A stretch of 64,000 bases of DNA from positions 372,001 to 436,000 of the forward strand of contig NZ_CABHYG010000017.1 in assembly GCF_902170785.1 (NCBI RefSeq), written 5' to 3'. Positions 53,348 to 62,621 of this stretch are shown here, piece after piece. How positions within the stretch are numbered: the stretch's first letter is position 1; each line of letters starts with the position of its first letter. A program made the position numbers and the translations under genes. The stretch comes from Yersinia proxima (lineage in GTDB: Bacteria > Pseudomonadota > Gammaproteobacteria > Enterobacterales > Enterobacteriaceae). The notes beneath the pieces are model-generated. The model was given only the letters and a program-made list of their open reading frames with translations, was not told the DNA's origin and ran no database searches.

Positions 53348-54361
53348 TTATAATGTCTCGTGTGTTTTCGCAGTGAGCGTTTCTGCGCTCTCTCTGGCGA
53401 CCCGTTTGGCGTAGCGCTGCGCCAATACGGCACAAACCATCAATTGAACCTGATGGAATATCATCAGAGGCAATACCATAACCCCCACGACCGAGGCAGG
53501 AAACAGCACGTTAGCCATCGGAATTCCATTGGCCAGACTTTTCTTCGAACCGCAGAACACAATGGTAATTTCATCGGCGGTGTTGAAGCCCAACCAACGG
53601 GCAGCCAACGTATTGACGACCAGCACCAATGTCAGCAAGACCATTGAACAAACCAATATTGCCAGCAACGACCAGCCGTCGATTTGATGCCAAATCCCCT
53701 GCACTACCGCCTCACTGAAGGCAACATAAACTACCAACAGAATCGATGACCGGTCAGTAATATTAACCAGTTTCTTATGACGCTCAACCCATTTGGCTAT
53801 CAGTGGGCGTGATAAGTGACCGACAATAAACGGTACCATCAATTGCATGACGATAGAACCAATAGCATGCAAAGTATCAGTATCGCCCCCTTGGGTATGC
53901 ATCAGCATCCCCACCAGAATCGGTGATAAAAACACACCGAGAATACTGGACGCCGAGGCACTACATATGGCAGCGGCGACATTCCCCCCAGCCACCGAGG
54001 TATAGGCGATAGCGGATTGCACCGTCGCTGGCAATGCACACAGATAGAGGAACCCCAGATACAGCGTTGGCGTTAACACCCCGGGAACTAACACATTCAT
54101 ACCCAATCCCAATAGCGGGAACAGGGCAAACGTACTGAGGAATACCACCAAATGCAGTTTCCAATGCCCCATGCCGGAGACTATAGCGGCGCGGGACAGT
54201 TTGGCACCGTGCATAAAGAACAGTAATGCGATAGCCGCCGTCGTCAGGTGTTCAAACCATACTTTGACCTCACCCTCACAAGGAAAGATCGAAGCAATAA
54301 TAACAACCAGTATGAGTACTAATAAGAACTTATCTATTCGTAAGCGTTGTAACCAAGACAT
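53348..54361 (-). CDS. Bile-acid:sodium-symporter-family transporter, YfeH-like
   Basis: A 337-residue inner-membrane protein with about nine or ten helices, of the SBF-like/YfeH group. Recognisable blocks: FEHLTTAAIALLFFMHGAKLS, LCALPATVQSAIAYTSVAGG and VFCGSKKSLANGIPMANVLF, where the family's crossover motifs lie. Substrate unknown; relatives carry organic anions. ATG at 54361 with AAGGAA about 11 bases upstream. An ERIC element separates it from ydgJ. Confidence 0.88.
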   Translation of the reverse strand: MSWLQRLRIDKFLLVLILVVIIASIFPCEGEVKVWFEHLTTAAIALLFFMHGAKLSRAAIVSGMGHWKLHLVVFLSTFALFPLLGLGMNVLVPGVLTPTLYLGFLYLCALPATVQSAIAYTSVAGGNVAAAICSASASSILGVFLSPILVGMLMHTQGGDTDTLHAIGSIVMQLMVPFIVGHLSRPLIAKWVERHKKLVNITDRSSILLVVYVAFSEAVVQGIWHQIDGWSLLAILVCSMVLLTLVLVVNTLAARWLGFNTADEITIVFCGSKKSLANGIPMANVLFPASVVGVMVLPLMIFHQVQLMVCAVLAQRYAKRVARESAETLTAKTHETL

Positions 54362-54379
54362 GCAAAAGTATTCCTTCAA

Positions 54380-54506
54380 TATACCCTTCGCTCTGGACGC
54401 TGCGGGGGTGTTAGCTACGCTTACTCACCCGAATCACGTACTGATGTAAGCTCATCGGGATTTGTTAGCTTGCTGCCTACCCGCAACTCCAATAGCTTTG
54501 GGTATA
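54380..54506. repeat. Full-length ERIC element (127 bp)
   Basis: TATACCC at 54380-54386 and GGGTATA at 54500-54506 are the inverted ends; ACTCACCCGAATCAC and TGTAAGCTCATCGGG form the central stem. The length is exactly that of the canonical ERIC. It lies between ydgJ and the transporter on the path of their transcripts. Confidence 0.9.
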
Positions 54507-54532
54507 GTTTAAAAAAAACGAAGAGATCTAAC

Positions 54533-55582
54533 TCAATTTGCAGTGACAACTGGCAGCGTTTTTTTCTGTTGATCAGAGGCAATGCCCAACTCAATCAACT
54601 CCATCACCGTAATCGCTTCTGATGCTGGCACCGGATTGGCTGCTGTACCCAAGATGGCTTCGCGGATCCCAGCATAGTAAGCAGGATAATTACCCGGTAA
54701 TGTCAGTAAAGGTTTCTCGGCCAGAACGCCATCATGTGACAGTGTCACGACACCATCGCGCATGTCATAGCCCCAGTCAGCCTGCGGTAAACGCTCACCG
54801 GCTTTCAGTCGGTCTTCCTGTGGGTCTAAACCAAATTTAATGTAGCTGCCTTGCATACCGTGGACGATATAACGCGCAGTTTCTGCCGCCGCCAAAACCG
54901 TGCCATGTAACACCACACGTTGCTCCGGATAGCTGAGAATGGCATGGAAGTAGTCAACCGACTGCGCCCCTGGACGTAGCATTCCTAAATCCACATTTAA
55001 GCTGTCTGGCAAACCAAAGAGTTGCAGCGCTTGATCCAGTAAATGCGGCCCCAGATCGTACCAAATACCGCTGCCAGCACCACCTTGCTCGCGCCAGCGC
55101 TGGCGGATTTCAGGACGATAACGGTCAAAGTGAGATTCAAAATAGACGATTTTCCCCAGCGAACCTTCCGCCAGTAATGTTTTTAATGTCAGAAAATCAC
55201 TGTCCCAGCGGCGATTGTGAAATACAGATAATAGCAGCCCAGCTTCGTCAGCTTGTTTCTTCAGATCTCGCGCTTGTGACAGTGTCACGGTAAACGGCTT
55301 ATCGACCACCACATGTTTACCGGCTGCCAGTGCCCGTTGGGCCAAAGGAAAATGGGTATCATTGGGGGTTGGAATAACGATGAGTTTAATTGAAGGGTCA
55401 TCAAATAAGGCTTGCGGGTCAGAAACGACAGTCATTGACGGCCAATCTGCATGAACTTTACTGGCATCACTACTGGAAACTCCTGCCAGCTCCAGCCCAG
55501 GCGTCCCCATTATCAGGGGAGCATGGAATGTTTTACTGGCGTAGCCATAACCCAGTAAACCCACTTTTATTTTTTCAGCCAT
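54533..55582 (-). CDS. ydgJ: YdgJ, Gfo/Idh/MocA-family oxidoreductase
   Basis: A 349-residue NAD(P)-dependent oxidoreductase matching E. coli YdgJ (346). Rossmann motif GLLGYGYASKTFHAP (residues 8-22), the family motif VDKPFTVT with the catalytic Lys, and GSGIWYDLGPHLLDQAL with the conserved Asp and His. Substrate unknown, probably a sugar or inositol derivative. The ATG at 55582 has AGAGGAA upstream. Confidence 0.94.
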   Translation of the reverse strand: MAEKIKVGLLGYGYASKTFHAPLIMGTPGLELAGVSSSDASKVHADWPSMTVVSDPQALFDDPSIKLIVIPTPNDTHFPLAQRALAAGKHVVVDKPFTVTLSQARDLKKQADEAGLLLSVFHNRRWDSDFLTLKTLLAEGSLGKIVYFESHFDRYRPEIRQRWREQGGAGSGIWYDLGPHLLDQALQLFGLPDSLNVDLGMLRPGAQSVDYFHAILSYPEQRVVLHGTVLAAAETARYIVHGMQGSYIKFGLDPQEDRLKAGERLPQADWGYDMRDGVVTLSHDGVLAEKPLLTLPGNYPAYYAGIREAILGTAANPVPASEAITVMELIELGIASDQQKKTLPVVTAN

Positions 55583-55683
55583 CACATATTTCCTCTTGCC
55601 CGGTATCACTCGATACAATCGATTTGACACTATGATGATTCCCGCGACAAGAGGTAATTTTTTGCTTCACCAGACCTGCAACA

Positions 55684-56616
55684 TTAAACCCGTACCATGC
55701 CCTCGCCATTTTCGCGCCATTCGGGGTGGCGTAAGCTGCGTTGTGGATAATTGGTTTCAATGCTGCGACGCCTGAAATCACTGGGGCTAACCCCTACACG
55801 CTTGCGGAATACTCGAGAAAAATAAAGCTGGTCGTCATACCCCACCACCCGACCAATGGTCGCGATTGGTTCTTGCGTGGTTTGCAGTAATAATTTAGCG
55901 CGGATCACCCGTTGGTCTTCGCGCCAGCGCAAGATATTAATCCCCACTTGCTCGCGAAACAGGTGCGCCAAGCGTGACGGTGATAAACAGACATGGCGGG
56001 CAACTTCATCAATGCGCAACTCGCCGGCTAAATTGCCGGTAATAAATTGGCAGGCCTCGATCACCCGCGGATCCATAATACGTTGCGGACTGAGAGGATC
56101 TTCTTCCATTGCACGCAGCAACAGCCGCTCCAGCAAGTTCATCCCTAACTCTTCACCAAAACGACGACCGGATTTTTGCGTCTGTTCTATATTGGCAAAC
56201 AGACGATCGAACTCCAGCAGTAAATTATTGTTAGGTAAGGATAAACGCCCTACTTCATGGGTTTTACTGTGCCACTCCAACCAATCAGCCCAATAGGCCC
56301 GAGGACGGAAATAGACCCAGCGATGATACCAACAATCACTGTTAGGTGAGCGACCATAATAATGTGCCGCTTTAGGCGGAAAGAGCAGCAAATCACCAGG
56401 GTTACTGTAAAAGGTGTTTTCGCCATCAAAAATCTTGCCCTGACCCTTAATGGTCAGATTCAAGATATAACCTTTCATGCCGCCGGGCCGGTCGATAAAG
56501 AAATCGAGTGGTCCATCAGCCAGAATCGGGGTTAATCCAGCCACCAGATAAGCGTTAAAAGTGTAGCCTGGCAGCAAGGGATTGGGTTGCGGTTCCTGAA
56601 CCATGCGATGGTACAT
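55684..56616 (-). CDS. araC: AraC, arabinose-responsive transcriptional regulator
   Basis: A 310-residue regulator (E. coli 292), activator with arabinose and repressor without it. The N-terminal cupin domain has [20 protein letters not shown] and [19 protein letters not shown]; the C-terminal pair of helix-turn-helix motifs has [19 protein letters not shown] and [25 protein letters not shown] precedes the ATG at 56616. In E. coli araC is divergent from araB; here it is downstream of araFGH on the same strand, about 4.2 kb from araB. Confidence 0.95.
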   Translation of the reverse strand: MYHRMVQEPQPNPLLPGYTFNAYLVAGLTPILADGPLDFFIDRPGGMKGYILNLTIKGQGKIFDGENTFYSNPGDLLLFPPKAAHYYGRSPNSDCWYHRWVYFRPRAYWADWLEWHSKTHEVGRLSLPNNNLLLEFDRLFANIEQTQKSGRRFGEELGMNLLERLLLRAMEEDPLSPQRIMDPRVIEACQFITGNLAGELRIDEVARHVCLSPSRLAHLFREQVGINILRWREDQRVIRAKLLLQTTQEPIATIGRVVGYDDQLYFSRVFRKRVGVSPSDFRRRSIETNYPQRSLRHPEWRENGEGMVRV

Positions 56617-56666
56617 TGAGTCTCCTTGATGTCATTTCTGCGCTTATACCCGTCATACATCAGTTT

Positions 56667-56693
56667 ATCGGGCGGATTTCAAATCCGCCCGAT
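56667..56693. terminator. Perfect palindrome between araH and araC
   Basis: ATCGGGCGGATTT, one base, AAATCCGCCCGAT. The 13-bp stem lies after the araH stop and upstream of araC. No T-run follows, so it may partially terminate or stabilise araFGH mRNA. Confidence 0.6.
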
Positions 56694-56753
56694 AGTGATA
56701 ACAGAATTGTGAGCCACGGTGGATTTTTATGGACTTTCCTGTCATCCGTGCGT

Positions 56754-57794
56754 TTATACCGTCCGTTTAGCCAGCTGCTTGTAACGGTCGAAGATAACCG
56801 CTGCCAGCAGGATCAAGCCGCGCACCACATATTGTGAGAACGGAGAAATATTCAGTAGGTTCATGGCATTTTCCACTGTCCCCAGAATCAAAATACCGGC
56901 GATGACATAGGAAATTTTGCCAATCCCGCCTTTGAGGGATACCCCACCCAGCACACAAGCGGAGATGACTATCAACTCATAACCAATCGAGGTCATGGGC
57001 TGACCACTGGTCATGCGCGACGCCAGAATGATCCCCGCAGCGGCGGATACCAGACCAGACAACACAAAGATAATGATTTTGGTACGTACCACTGGAACGC
57101 CGGCCAAACGGGCGGCATCTTCATTACCGCCAATCGCCAGTGTATTACGGCCAAAGGTGGTTTTATTCAACAGAAAACCGAACAGTGCCAGGCAAGCAAT
57201 AGTGATCCAAATCGGTGCGGGCAACCCTAACCAATTGGTATAACCGAGCGCGAAGAAACGTTCATCTTCGATACCCACCGCTTTACCATCAGAAATGATG
57301 TAAGCCAGGCCACGAACGATCTGCATGGTCGCCAGCGTGGTGATTAGGGCGTTGATTTTTAAGCGGGCAATGACAAAACCATTGATCAGACCACACAGAG
57401 CACCCAGCAACAAGCCTGCTCCCACACCTAACCACAAACTTTCAGTCATGTTAATGACCACCGCCGTGGTGACCCCCGCACAAGCAATAACCGAGGCGAC
57501 GGATAAGTCAAAATCACCGGATGCCAGGCAAAACAGCATGCCACACGCCACCATTCCGGACATCGAGATAGCCAGCCCCAACCCTTTCATGTTGATAAAG
57601 GAGCCAAAGTTAGGCACAAAGATGACACAACCGATAAAGACTACGGCGAACACCACCAGCATGCCGTAACTATCCCAAATACGGGACAGCCCCAATCCCC
57701 CTTTAGCTGGGGCCTCTTGCGGTGGCTGCGACTGAGGTGATACAGGGGGTTTCTTATCTGAACTTAATGTCACGCTGGACATGGATGTATTCAT
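56754..57794 (-). CDS. araH: L-arabinose ABC transporter permease AraH
   Basis: A 346-residue inner-membrane permease of the ribose/arabinose class, with about ten helices after a cytoplasmic Pro/Gln-rich N-terminus. Conserved blocks: GMVACGMLFCLASGDFDLSV, NGFVIARLKINALITTLATM and GGVSLKGGIGKISYVIAG. AAGGAG precedes the ATG at 57794, 17 bases after araG stops. Third gene of araFGH. Confidence 0.95.
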   Translation of the reverse strand: MNTSMSSVTLSSDKKPPVSPQSQPPQEAPAKGGLGLSRIWDSYGMLVVFAVVFIGCVIFVPNFGSFINMKGLGLAISMSGMVACGMLFCLASGDFDLSVASVIACAGVTTAVVINMTESLWLGVGAGLLLGALCGLINGFVIARLKINALITTLATMQIVRGLAYIISDGKAVGIEDERFFALGYTNWLGLPAPIWITIACLALFGFLLNKTTFGRNTLAIGGNEDAARLAGVPVVRTKIIIFVLSGLVSAAAGIILASRMTSGQPMTSIGYELIVISACVLGGVSLKGGIGKISYVIAGILILGTVENAMNLLNISPFSQYVVRGLILLAAVIFDRYKQLAKRTV

Positions 57795-57811
57795 TATAAT
57801 CTCCTTCACAA

Positions 57812-59383
57812 TCAGGCCACCGCTGGTGCGGTATCCGTCGCAATATTCGGGGTACGTAGCATCGCCAAACTGAGCGCTTGTTCTTCAGTGGCATCATCGT
57901 GATTTAACTCACCGGAGATGGCTCCTTCGCGCATCACCACAATTCTGTCCGCCAGCCCAAGAACCTCTGGCAAATCACTTGACGCAAACAGCACGGCAAT
58001 GCCTTGTTTCGCCAGTTCGTAAATCACGTTATAGATTTCATGCTTGGCCCCGACGTCAATACCGCGCGTCGGTTCATCCAGCAGGATCACTTTCATATCC
58101 TCAGATAACCAGCGCCCCAAAATGGCTTTCTGCTGATTTCCTCCGGAGAGATTCATAATCAGCTGCTGAGGGCCGGGCGTTTTGATATTCAAGGACTGAA
58201 TGCGTAGTGCGGCGTTCTCTTGTTCCCAGCGATTGTTAATCAGGCAACCGGCGGTCAGTGTTTTGCGGCGGGCGCTGATATTGATATTGTCCTGCACCGA
58301 ATGCACAGGAATGATACCGTCGGCTTTGCGATCTTCCGGGCACAGCATGACGCCGGCGGTAATGGCATCAATCGGCGAGCGAATAGTGAGCGGCTTGCCA
58401 TCCAGTAAAACCTGCCCACTAGTCAGTTTGGTGCCACCAAATAGCCCTTTAAGTAATTCGCTGCGCCCGGCACCGACCAGGCCAAACAAACCAACAATCT
58501 CACCCTGATGCACGGTTAAGCTAATAGGCGATTTCACGCCGATGGCTTTTACATCTTGCAATGTCAATCGTTCTGGGCCGATTTCACGTGGCTGGTAACC
58601 ATAAATATCCCCCAGATTGCGCCCGACCATGGCTTGTACCAGCGAATCATTATTCACCTGTGCCATATCAGCAAAAGTGCGCACATAACGACCATCTTTG
58701 AACACGGTAATGGCATCACTCAGCGCAAAGATTTCTTCCATACGGTGAGAGACATACAATATGACGCGCCCTTCAGCACGTAACTCACGGATCACCCGGA
58801 ACAGTTGCTCAATTTCCCGTGCAGAAAGCGAACTGGTCGGCTCATCAAACGCGATGATTTTGGCATTACGCGCCAGCGCCTTGGCAATTTCCACCATCTG
58901 CCATTGGCCGATGGAGAGATATTTGAGTGGAGTATCGGGGTCAATATCCAGCCCCAAATGTTTGAGTTGTAAGCTGGATTCATAACGTAGCAATTTACGG
59001 TCAACCATGCCCATCTTGGTAGGCAATTGGCCCAAATAGATATTTTCTGCCACCGTCATTTCTGGAACCAAATGCAGTTCCTGGTAAATGATGGCCACCC
59101 CCGCATCCAGCGCTTCGGTGGTATTGGTAAAATTAACCGCTTTACCTTTAATGTGGATCTCCCCCTGAGTCGGGGTGTAATTACCGCTGAGAATTTTTAG
59201 CAGGGTTGATTTTCCCGCGCCATTCTCCCCCATCAGGGCATGAATTTGACCGGCCTGACAGGTAAAACTGATATCATCCAGCGCTTGCACACCGGGGAAA
59301 CTTTTTCCGATGCCACAAAAAGCCAGATAAGGTGACTGTTCGGCTTCCAGCTCGGCCTGTAACGCAGAATGGAGTGCTGACAT
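57812..59383 (-). CDS. araG: L-arabinose ABC transporter ATPase AraG
   Basis: A 523-residue duplicated ABC ATPase. The first half has Walker [10 protein letters not shown] and signature [13 protein letters not shown]; the second half has a degenerate Walker A ([12 protein letters not shown]) and signature [15 protein letters not shown] with [14 protein letters not shown]. This arrangement is normal for the RbsA/AraG family. Energises arabinose uptake with AraF and AraH. The araF-araG gap of 79 bases holds a stem-loop. Confidence 0.95.
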   Translation of the reverse strand: MSALHSALQAELEAEQSPYLAFCGIGKSFPGVQALDDISFTCQAGQIHALMGENGAGKSTLLKILSGNYTPTQGEIHIKGKAVNFTNTTEALDAGVAIIYQELHLVPEMTVAENIYLGQLPTKMGMVDRKLLRYESSLQLKHLGLDIDPDTPLKYLSIGQWQMVEIAKALARNAKIIAFDEPTSSLSAREIEQLFRVIRELRAEGRVILYVSHRMEEIFALSDAITVFKDGRYVRTFADMAQVNNDSLVQAMVGRNLGDIYGYQPREIGPERLTLQDVKAIGVKSPISLTVHQGEIVGLFGLVGAGRSELLKGLFGGTKLTSGQVLLDGKPLTIRSPIDAITAGVMLCPEDRKADGIIPVHSVQDNINISARRKTLTAGCLINNRWEQENAALRIQSLNIKTPGPQQLIMNLSGGNQQKAILGRWLSEDMKVILLDEPTRGIDVGAKHEIYNVIYELAKQGIAVLFASSDLPEVLGLADRIVVMREGAISGELNHDDATEEQALSLAMLRTPNIATDTAPAVA

Positions 59384-59411
59384 GATGGCTTCCTTGATAA
59401 AGTTTGGGTTG

Positions 59412-59444
59412 CACTGGAGCTACATTTCAAACAGCCCCAGTGCG
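59412..59444. terminator. Stem-loop between araF and araG
   Basis: GCACTGGAGCT and AGCCCCAGTGC pair over 11 bp (one G-T pair) with an eleven-base loop. Such hairpins after the binding-protein gene are common in sugar ABC operons and raise the amount of binding protein by protecting its mRNA or reducing read-through. Confidence 0.72.
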
Positions 59445-59462
59445 CCATAGCGTGCAGTGGAA

Positions 59463-60446
59463 TTACATCAAGCCTTTCTTCTCTAACTCGGTTTTGAAGT
59501 TATCGCGAGTGATCAGCACCACATCAGTTACTTCAGTAAATTTCGCTGGCTCAACATCTTTGGTGACCCAGTCATGCAGCATCTGAATACTCTTGTAACC
59601 ATGGATATCCGGGCTGGGTAACAGAGAACCATAGAAGCCTGTTGCCTGACCTTTGGACAGTTCGCTGACCGCATCAACCCCATTGATACCAATGCCTATC
59701 ACATTCGGTGCCTTGAAGCCCTGACCTTCAGTTGCGCGCACGCCACCCAATACGGTGTTGTCGTTCATCCCGACAATCAGCCAGTTTTTCACTTCAGGAT
59801 GCTGCACTAACATAGAGTTAGCCGCATCGAATGCCCCTGGAATATCATTGGATTTGGTGGGAACTTTGTAGATCTGTTTTTCCGGGAAGCCCGCAGCTTT
59901 CAGTGCGTCCATTGAGCCAGAAGTGCGACGACGCGCAGTGTCCAGCTCATCAGAGGTAATCGCCATAACAGCAGTTTCCCCCGGTTGCCATCCACGATTG
60001 TTCATCTCTTTCCACAGTTCCTGGCCTTGGCGTTCACCAATTTTGGTGGCTGCCATCATCACCAATGGCACGCTCTCCATAGGTTTGCCTTTGGCATTAA
60101 CGAATTGATCGTCAACGGCGATCACTTTCAGGTTATAGCTGCGAGCCTTGGCTTCAATGGCTGGCCCCAGTTTCGGGTCCGGGGTACAGATAACAAAACC
60201 CTTCGCACCACTGGCCGCCAGACTGTCGATGGCATTCAGGGTTTTTTCACCATCGGGCACGGCAATCTTAATCACTTCAAAACCTAAATCTTTGCCAGCT
60301 TTATCGGCGAACTTCCATTCGGTCTGGAACCAGGGCTCTTCAGGCTGCTTGACCAAAAAGCCTAATTTCATGCTCTCGGCAATAGCTGAATGTGACATAA
60401 CTGCCGCTAACCCAACCACAGCCAGCGCCTTAGTTAATTTATGCAT
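59463..60446 (-). CDS. araF: L-arabinose periplasmic binding protein AraF
   Basis: A 327-residue secreted binding protein. Signal peptide MHKLTKALAVVGLAAVMSHS, cut after AIA. Mature part follows E. coli AraF: KLGFLVKQPEEPWFQTEWKF, TPDPKLGPAI, VAVDDQF and WLIVGMNDNTVLGGVRA. It captures arabinose for AraGH. GGAG-type ribosome site (CCGGAGAAC) precedes the ATG at 60446. First gene of araFGH, divergent from araB. Confidence 0.96.
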   Translation of the reverse strand: MHKLTKALAVVGLAAVMSHSAIAESMKLGFLVKQPEEPWFQTEWKFADKAGKDLGFEVIKIAVPDGEKTLNAIDSLAASGAKGFVICTPDPKLGPAIEAKARSYNLKVIAVDDQFVNAKGKPMESVPLVMMAATKIGERQGQELWKEMNNRGWQPGETAVMAITSDELDTARRRTSGSMDALKAAGFPEKQIYKVPTKSNDIPGAFDAANSMLVQHPEVKNWLIVGMNDNTVLGGVRATEGQGFKAPNVIGIGINGVDAVSELSKGQATGFYGSLLPSPDIHGYKSIQMLHDWVTKDVEPAKFTEVTDVVLITRDNFKTELEKKGLM

Positions 60447-60848
60447 AGTGTTCTCCGGACTTTTTTTGTAGGAAGAGACATTTTCTGTTTATTTAATCGT
60501 CAACCACAGCAATCTGTCGATTTTTAGTGGAAACGTTATCAGTCGTGTTTTTTAACTTCTGAGCGGTTATATGCTTTATTTAAAGCCATCTAACCTCACC
60601 ACACCCGGTAAGACGCTGACAGTTTTAACGTTAATTACGTATCAGAATGTAGAGCGCTATCACATCCAGGGATTACAGTTTATTTATCCATGTATTCAGC
60701 AAATTTAACCTATTTCTAACTTTTGACTGACATCACAAAAACGCTATAGGAAGCAGAAAAGTACATACTTCCAGCTATTGGCTCCTCACATCTTGCTGTC
60801 ACTCACTCCTATCTTTGTTAGCAATTCAATGAGTCAGGAGCAACCACC
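60447..60848. other. Divergent araFGH-araBA control region
   Basis: Four hundred bases between araF and araB. It holds both promoters, a CRP-type site at 60722 and a stretch TTTATTTATCCATGTATTCAGC around 60669-60694 that resembles an AraC half-site (the E. coli I1 site contains TTTTTATCCATA). No open frame is credible here. The common region would allow AraC and CRP to control uptake and catabolism together. Confidence 0.6.
60722..60737. promoter_or_regulatory. Probable CRP site of the ara control region
   Basis: TTTGA, six bases, TCACA. It matches the CRP consensus TGTGA-N6-TCACA with one difference. Its position about 110 bases upstream of araB is compatible with activation together with AraC. 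Confidence 0.6.
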
Positions 60849-62564
60849 ATGACAGGCGACGTTATATCGGCAGACCGCCCTTTATTAGCAAAAAGAGCGA
60901 TATCACTCGGGTTGGATTTTGGCAGCGATTCCGTCCGGGTATTGGCGGTGGATTGTCAGGATGGCACCGAGATAGATACTGAAGTTGTCTACTATCCGCG
61001 CTGGCAGAAAGGTCTCTACAGCCAGGCGGCACAAAACCAGTTCCGTCATCATCCCCTCGACTATATCGAAGCCATGGAGCAAGCTATTAGCCAAGTGGTG
61101 AGCCGCCTGTCCACAGAGCAACGTCAACAGATTATCGGCATCGGCGTGGATACCACCGGTTCCACCCCCGCACCTATAGATGCCCAAGGTCAAGTATTGG
61201 CATTGCGCCCTGATTTTGCTGAAAACCCTAATGCGATGTTCGTGTTGTGGAAAGACCATACCGCCATAGAAGAAGCTGAAGAAATCAATCGACTATGTCG
61301 CAGTGGCGAATTTGAGGATTATTCGCGTTATATCGGTGGGGTTTACTCTTCTGAATGGTTTTGGGCGAAAATTCTGCATGTCACGCGCGCCGATAAAGCG
61401 GTACGTGATACAGCGGTGTCATGGATTGAGCTATGCGACTGGGTTCCCGCACTACTTTCAGGCACCACTGCCCCGAAAGAGATTCAGCGCGGCCGATGCG
61501 CGGCCGGACATAAAAGTTTATGGCATCCATCATGGGGAGGATTACCACCGCGCGAATTCCTGGCCGCACTTGATAACAGTCTGGTCAACCACCTCGATTA
61601 CCCGCTGTTCACTGATACCTATACCGCTGAACGCCCGGTCGGTCTGATTACCGCTGAATGGGCCGAGCGTTTGGGGCTGCCTGCGACTGTGGTTATCTCC
61701 GGTGGTGCGTTCGATTGTCATATGGGTGCCGTCGGTGCCGGTGCTCAACCTTATACTTTGGTTAAAGTTATCGGCACTTCTACTTGTGACATTTTAATTG
61801 CCGATAAAGAGTTAGTCGGTGAACGGGCTATCGCCGGGATTTGTGGGCAAGTAGAGGGTAGCGTGGTTCCCGGTTGGATTGGTATGGAAGCGGGTCAGTC
61901 AGCATTTGGCGATATGTATGCCTGGTTCAGTCGTTTATTGAGCTGGCCACTGCATCAAGCCGCACTGGCACAGCCAGAATTACAACCACAGCTCAAACAG
62001 ATTGAATCTACCCTGCTGGCTTCGCTGACAGCTGAGTGGGCTAAAAACCCCTCACTTGATAATCTACCAGTGGTATTGGATTGGTTTAATGGCCGCCGCA
62101 CCCCGAATGCCAATCAGCGACTAAAAGGCGTGATTACCGACCTGAATTTGGGGACTGACGCACCCACGCTGTTTGGTGGATTTATCGCCGCCACCGCATT
62201 TGGCGCCCGTGCGATTATGGAATGCTTCGAACAGCAAGACATTCCGGTGGAGAACGTGCTGGCATTGGGCGGTATTGCACGCAAATCGCCGGTTATCATG
62301 CAGGTTTGTGCTGATGTCATGAACCGACCGATCCAAATTGTGGCATCTGACCAATGTTGCGCTTTGGGCGCGGCGATTTTTGCCGCCGTTGCCGCCGGTG
62401 TGTTTGTTGATGTACCGACAGCACAACAACATATGGCGTGTAAGATTGAACGCACCCTGACACCCAATGCAGCACAAGTTGCCCGCTATCAACAGCTTTA
62501 TCAACGCTATCAACAGTGGTGTCTATCCGCTGAGCCACACTACGCACCGGTAACCGAAGCGTGA
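60849..62564 (+). CDS. araB: L-ribulokinase
   Basis: Phosphorylates L-ribulose in arabinose catabolism. The 571-residue protein (E. coli AraB 566) is of the FGGY kinase family: [17 protein letters not shown] at the N-terminus, [13 protein letters not shown], the central [16 protein letters not shown] and the C-terminal [26 protein letters not shown] precedes the ATG at 60849. It is followed by araA after 57 bases. Confidence 0.96.
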   Translation: MTGDVISADRPLLAKRAISLGLDFGSDSVRVLAVDCQDGTEIDTEVVYYPRWQKGLYSQAAQNQFRHHPLDYIEAMEQAISQVVSRLSTEQRQQIIGIGVDTTGSTPAPIDAQGQVLALRPDFAENPNAMFVLWKDHTAIEEAEEINRLCRSGEFEDYSRYIGGVYSSEWFWAKILHVTRADKAVRDTAVSWIELCDWVPALLSGTTAPKEIQRGRCAAGHKSLWHPSWGGLPPREFLAALDNSLVNHLDYPLFTDTYTAERPVGLITAEWAERLGLPATVVISGGAFDCHMGAVGAGAQPYTLVKVIGTSTCDILIADKELVGERAIAGICGQVEGSVVPGWIGMEAGQSAFGDMYAWFSRLLSWPLHQAALAQPELQPQLKQIESTLLASLTAEWAKNPSLDNLPVVLDWFNGRRTPNANQRLKGVITDLNLGTDAPTLFGGFIAATAFGARAIMECFEQQDIPVENVLALGGIARKSPVIMQVCADVMNRPIQIVASDQCCALGAAIFAAVAAGVFVDVPTAQQHMACKIERTLTPNAAQVARYQQLYQRYQQWCLSAEPHYAPVTEA

Positions 62565-62621
62565 TTAACCGGCTGATTTATCACTTTATGCTGTATAAAA
62601 ATTGATTAAATGGAGTATCCG

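Noticed and set aside
54344-54356. Second Ter-like sequence (GCGTTGTAACCAA)
   Set aside because: Only the GTTGTAAC core agrees; the invariant ATG before it and CTA after it are missing, and it lies in coding sequence.
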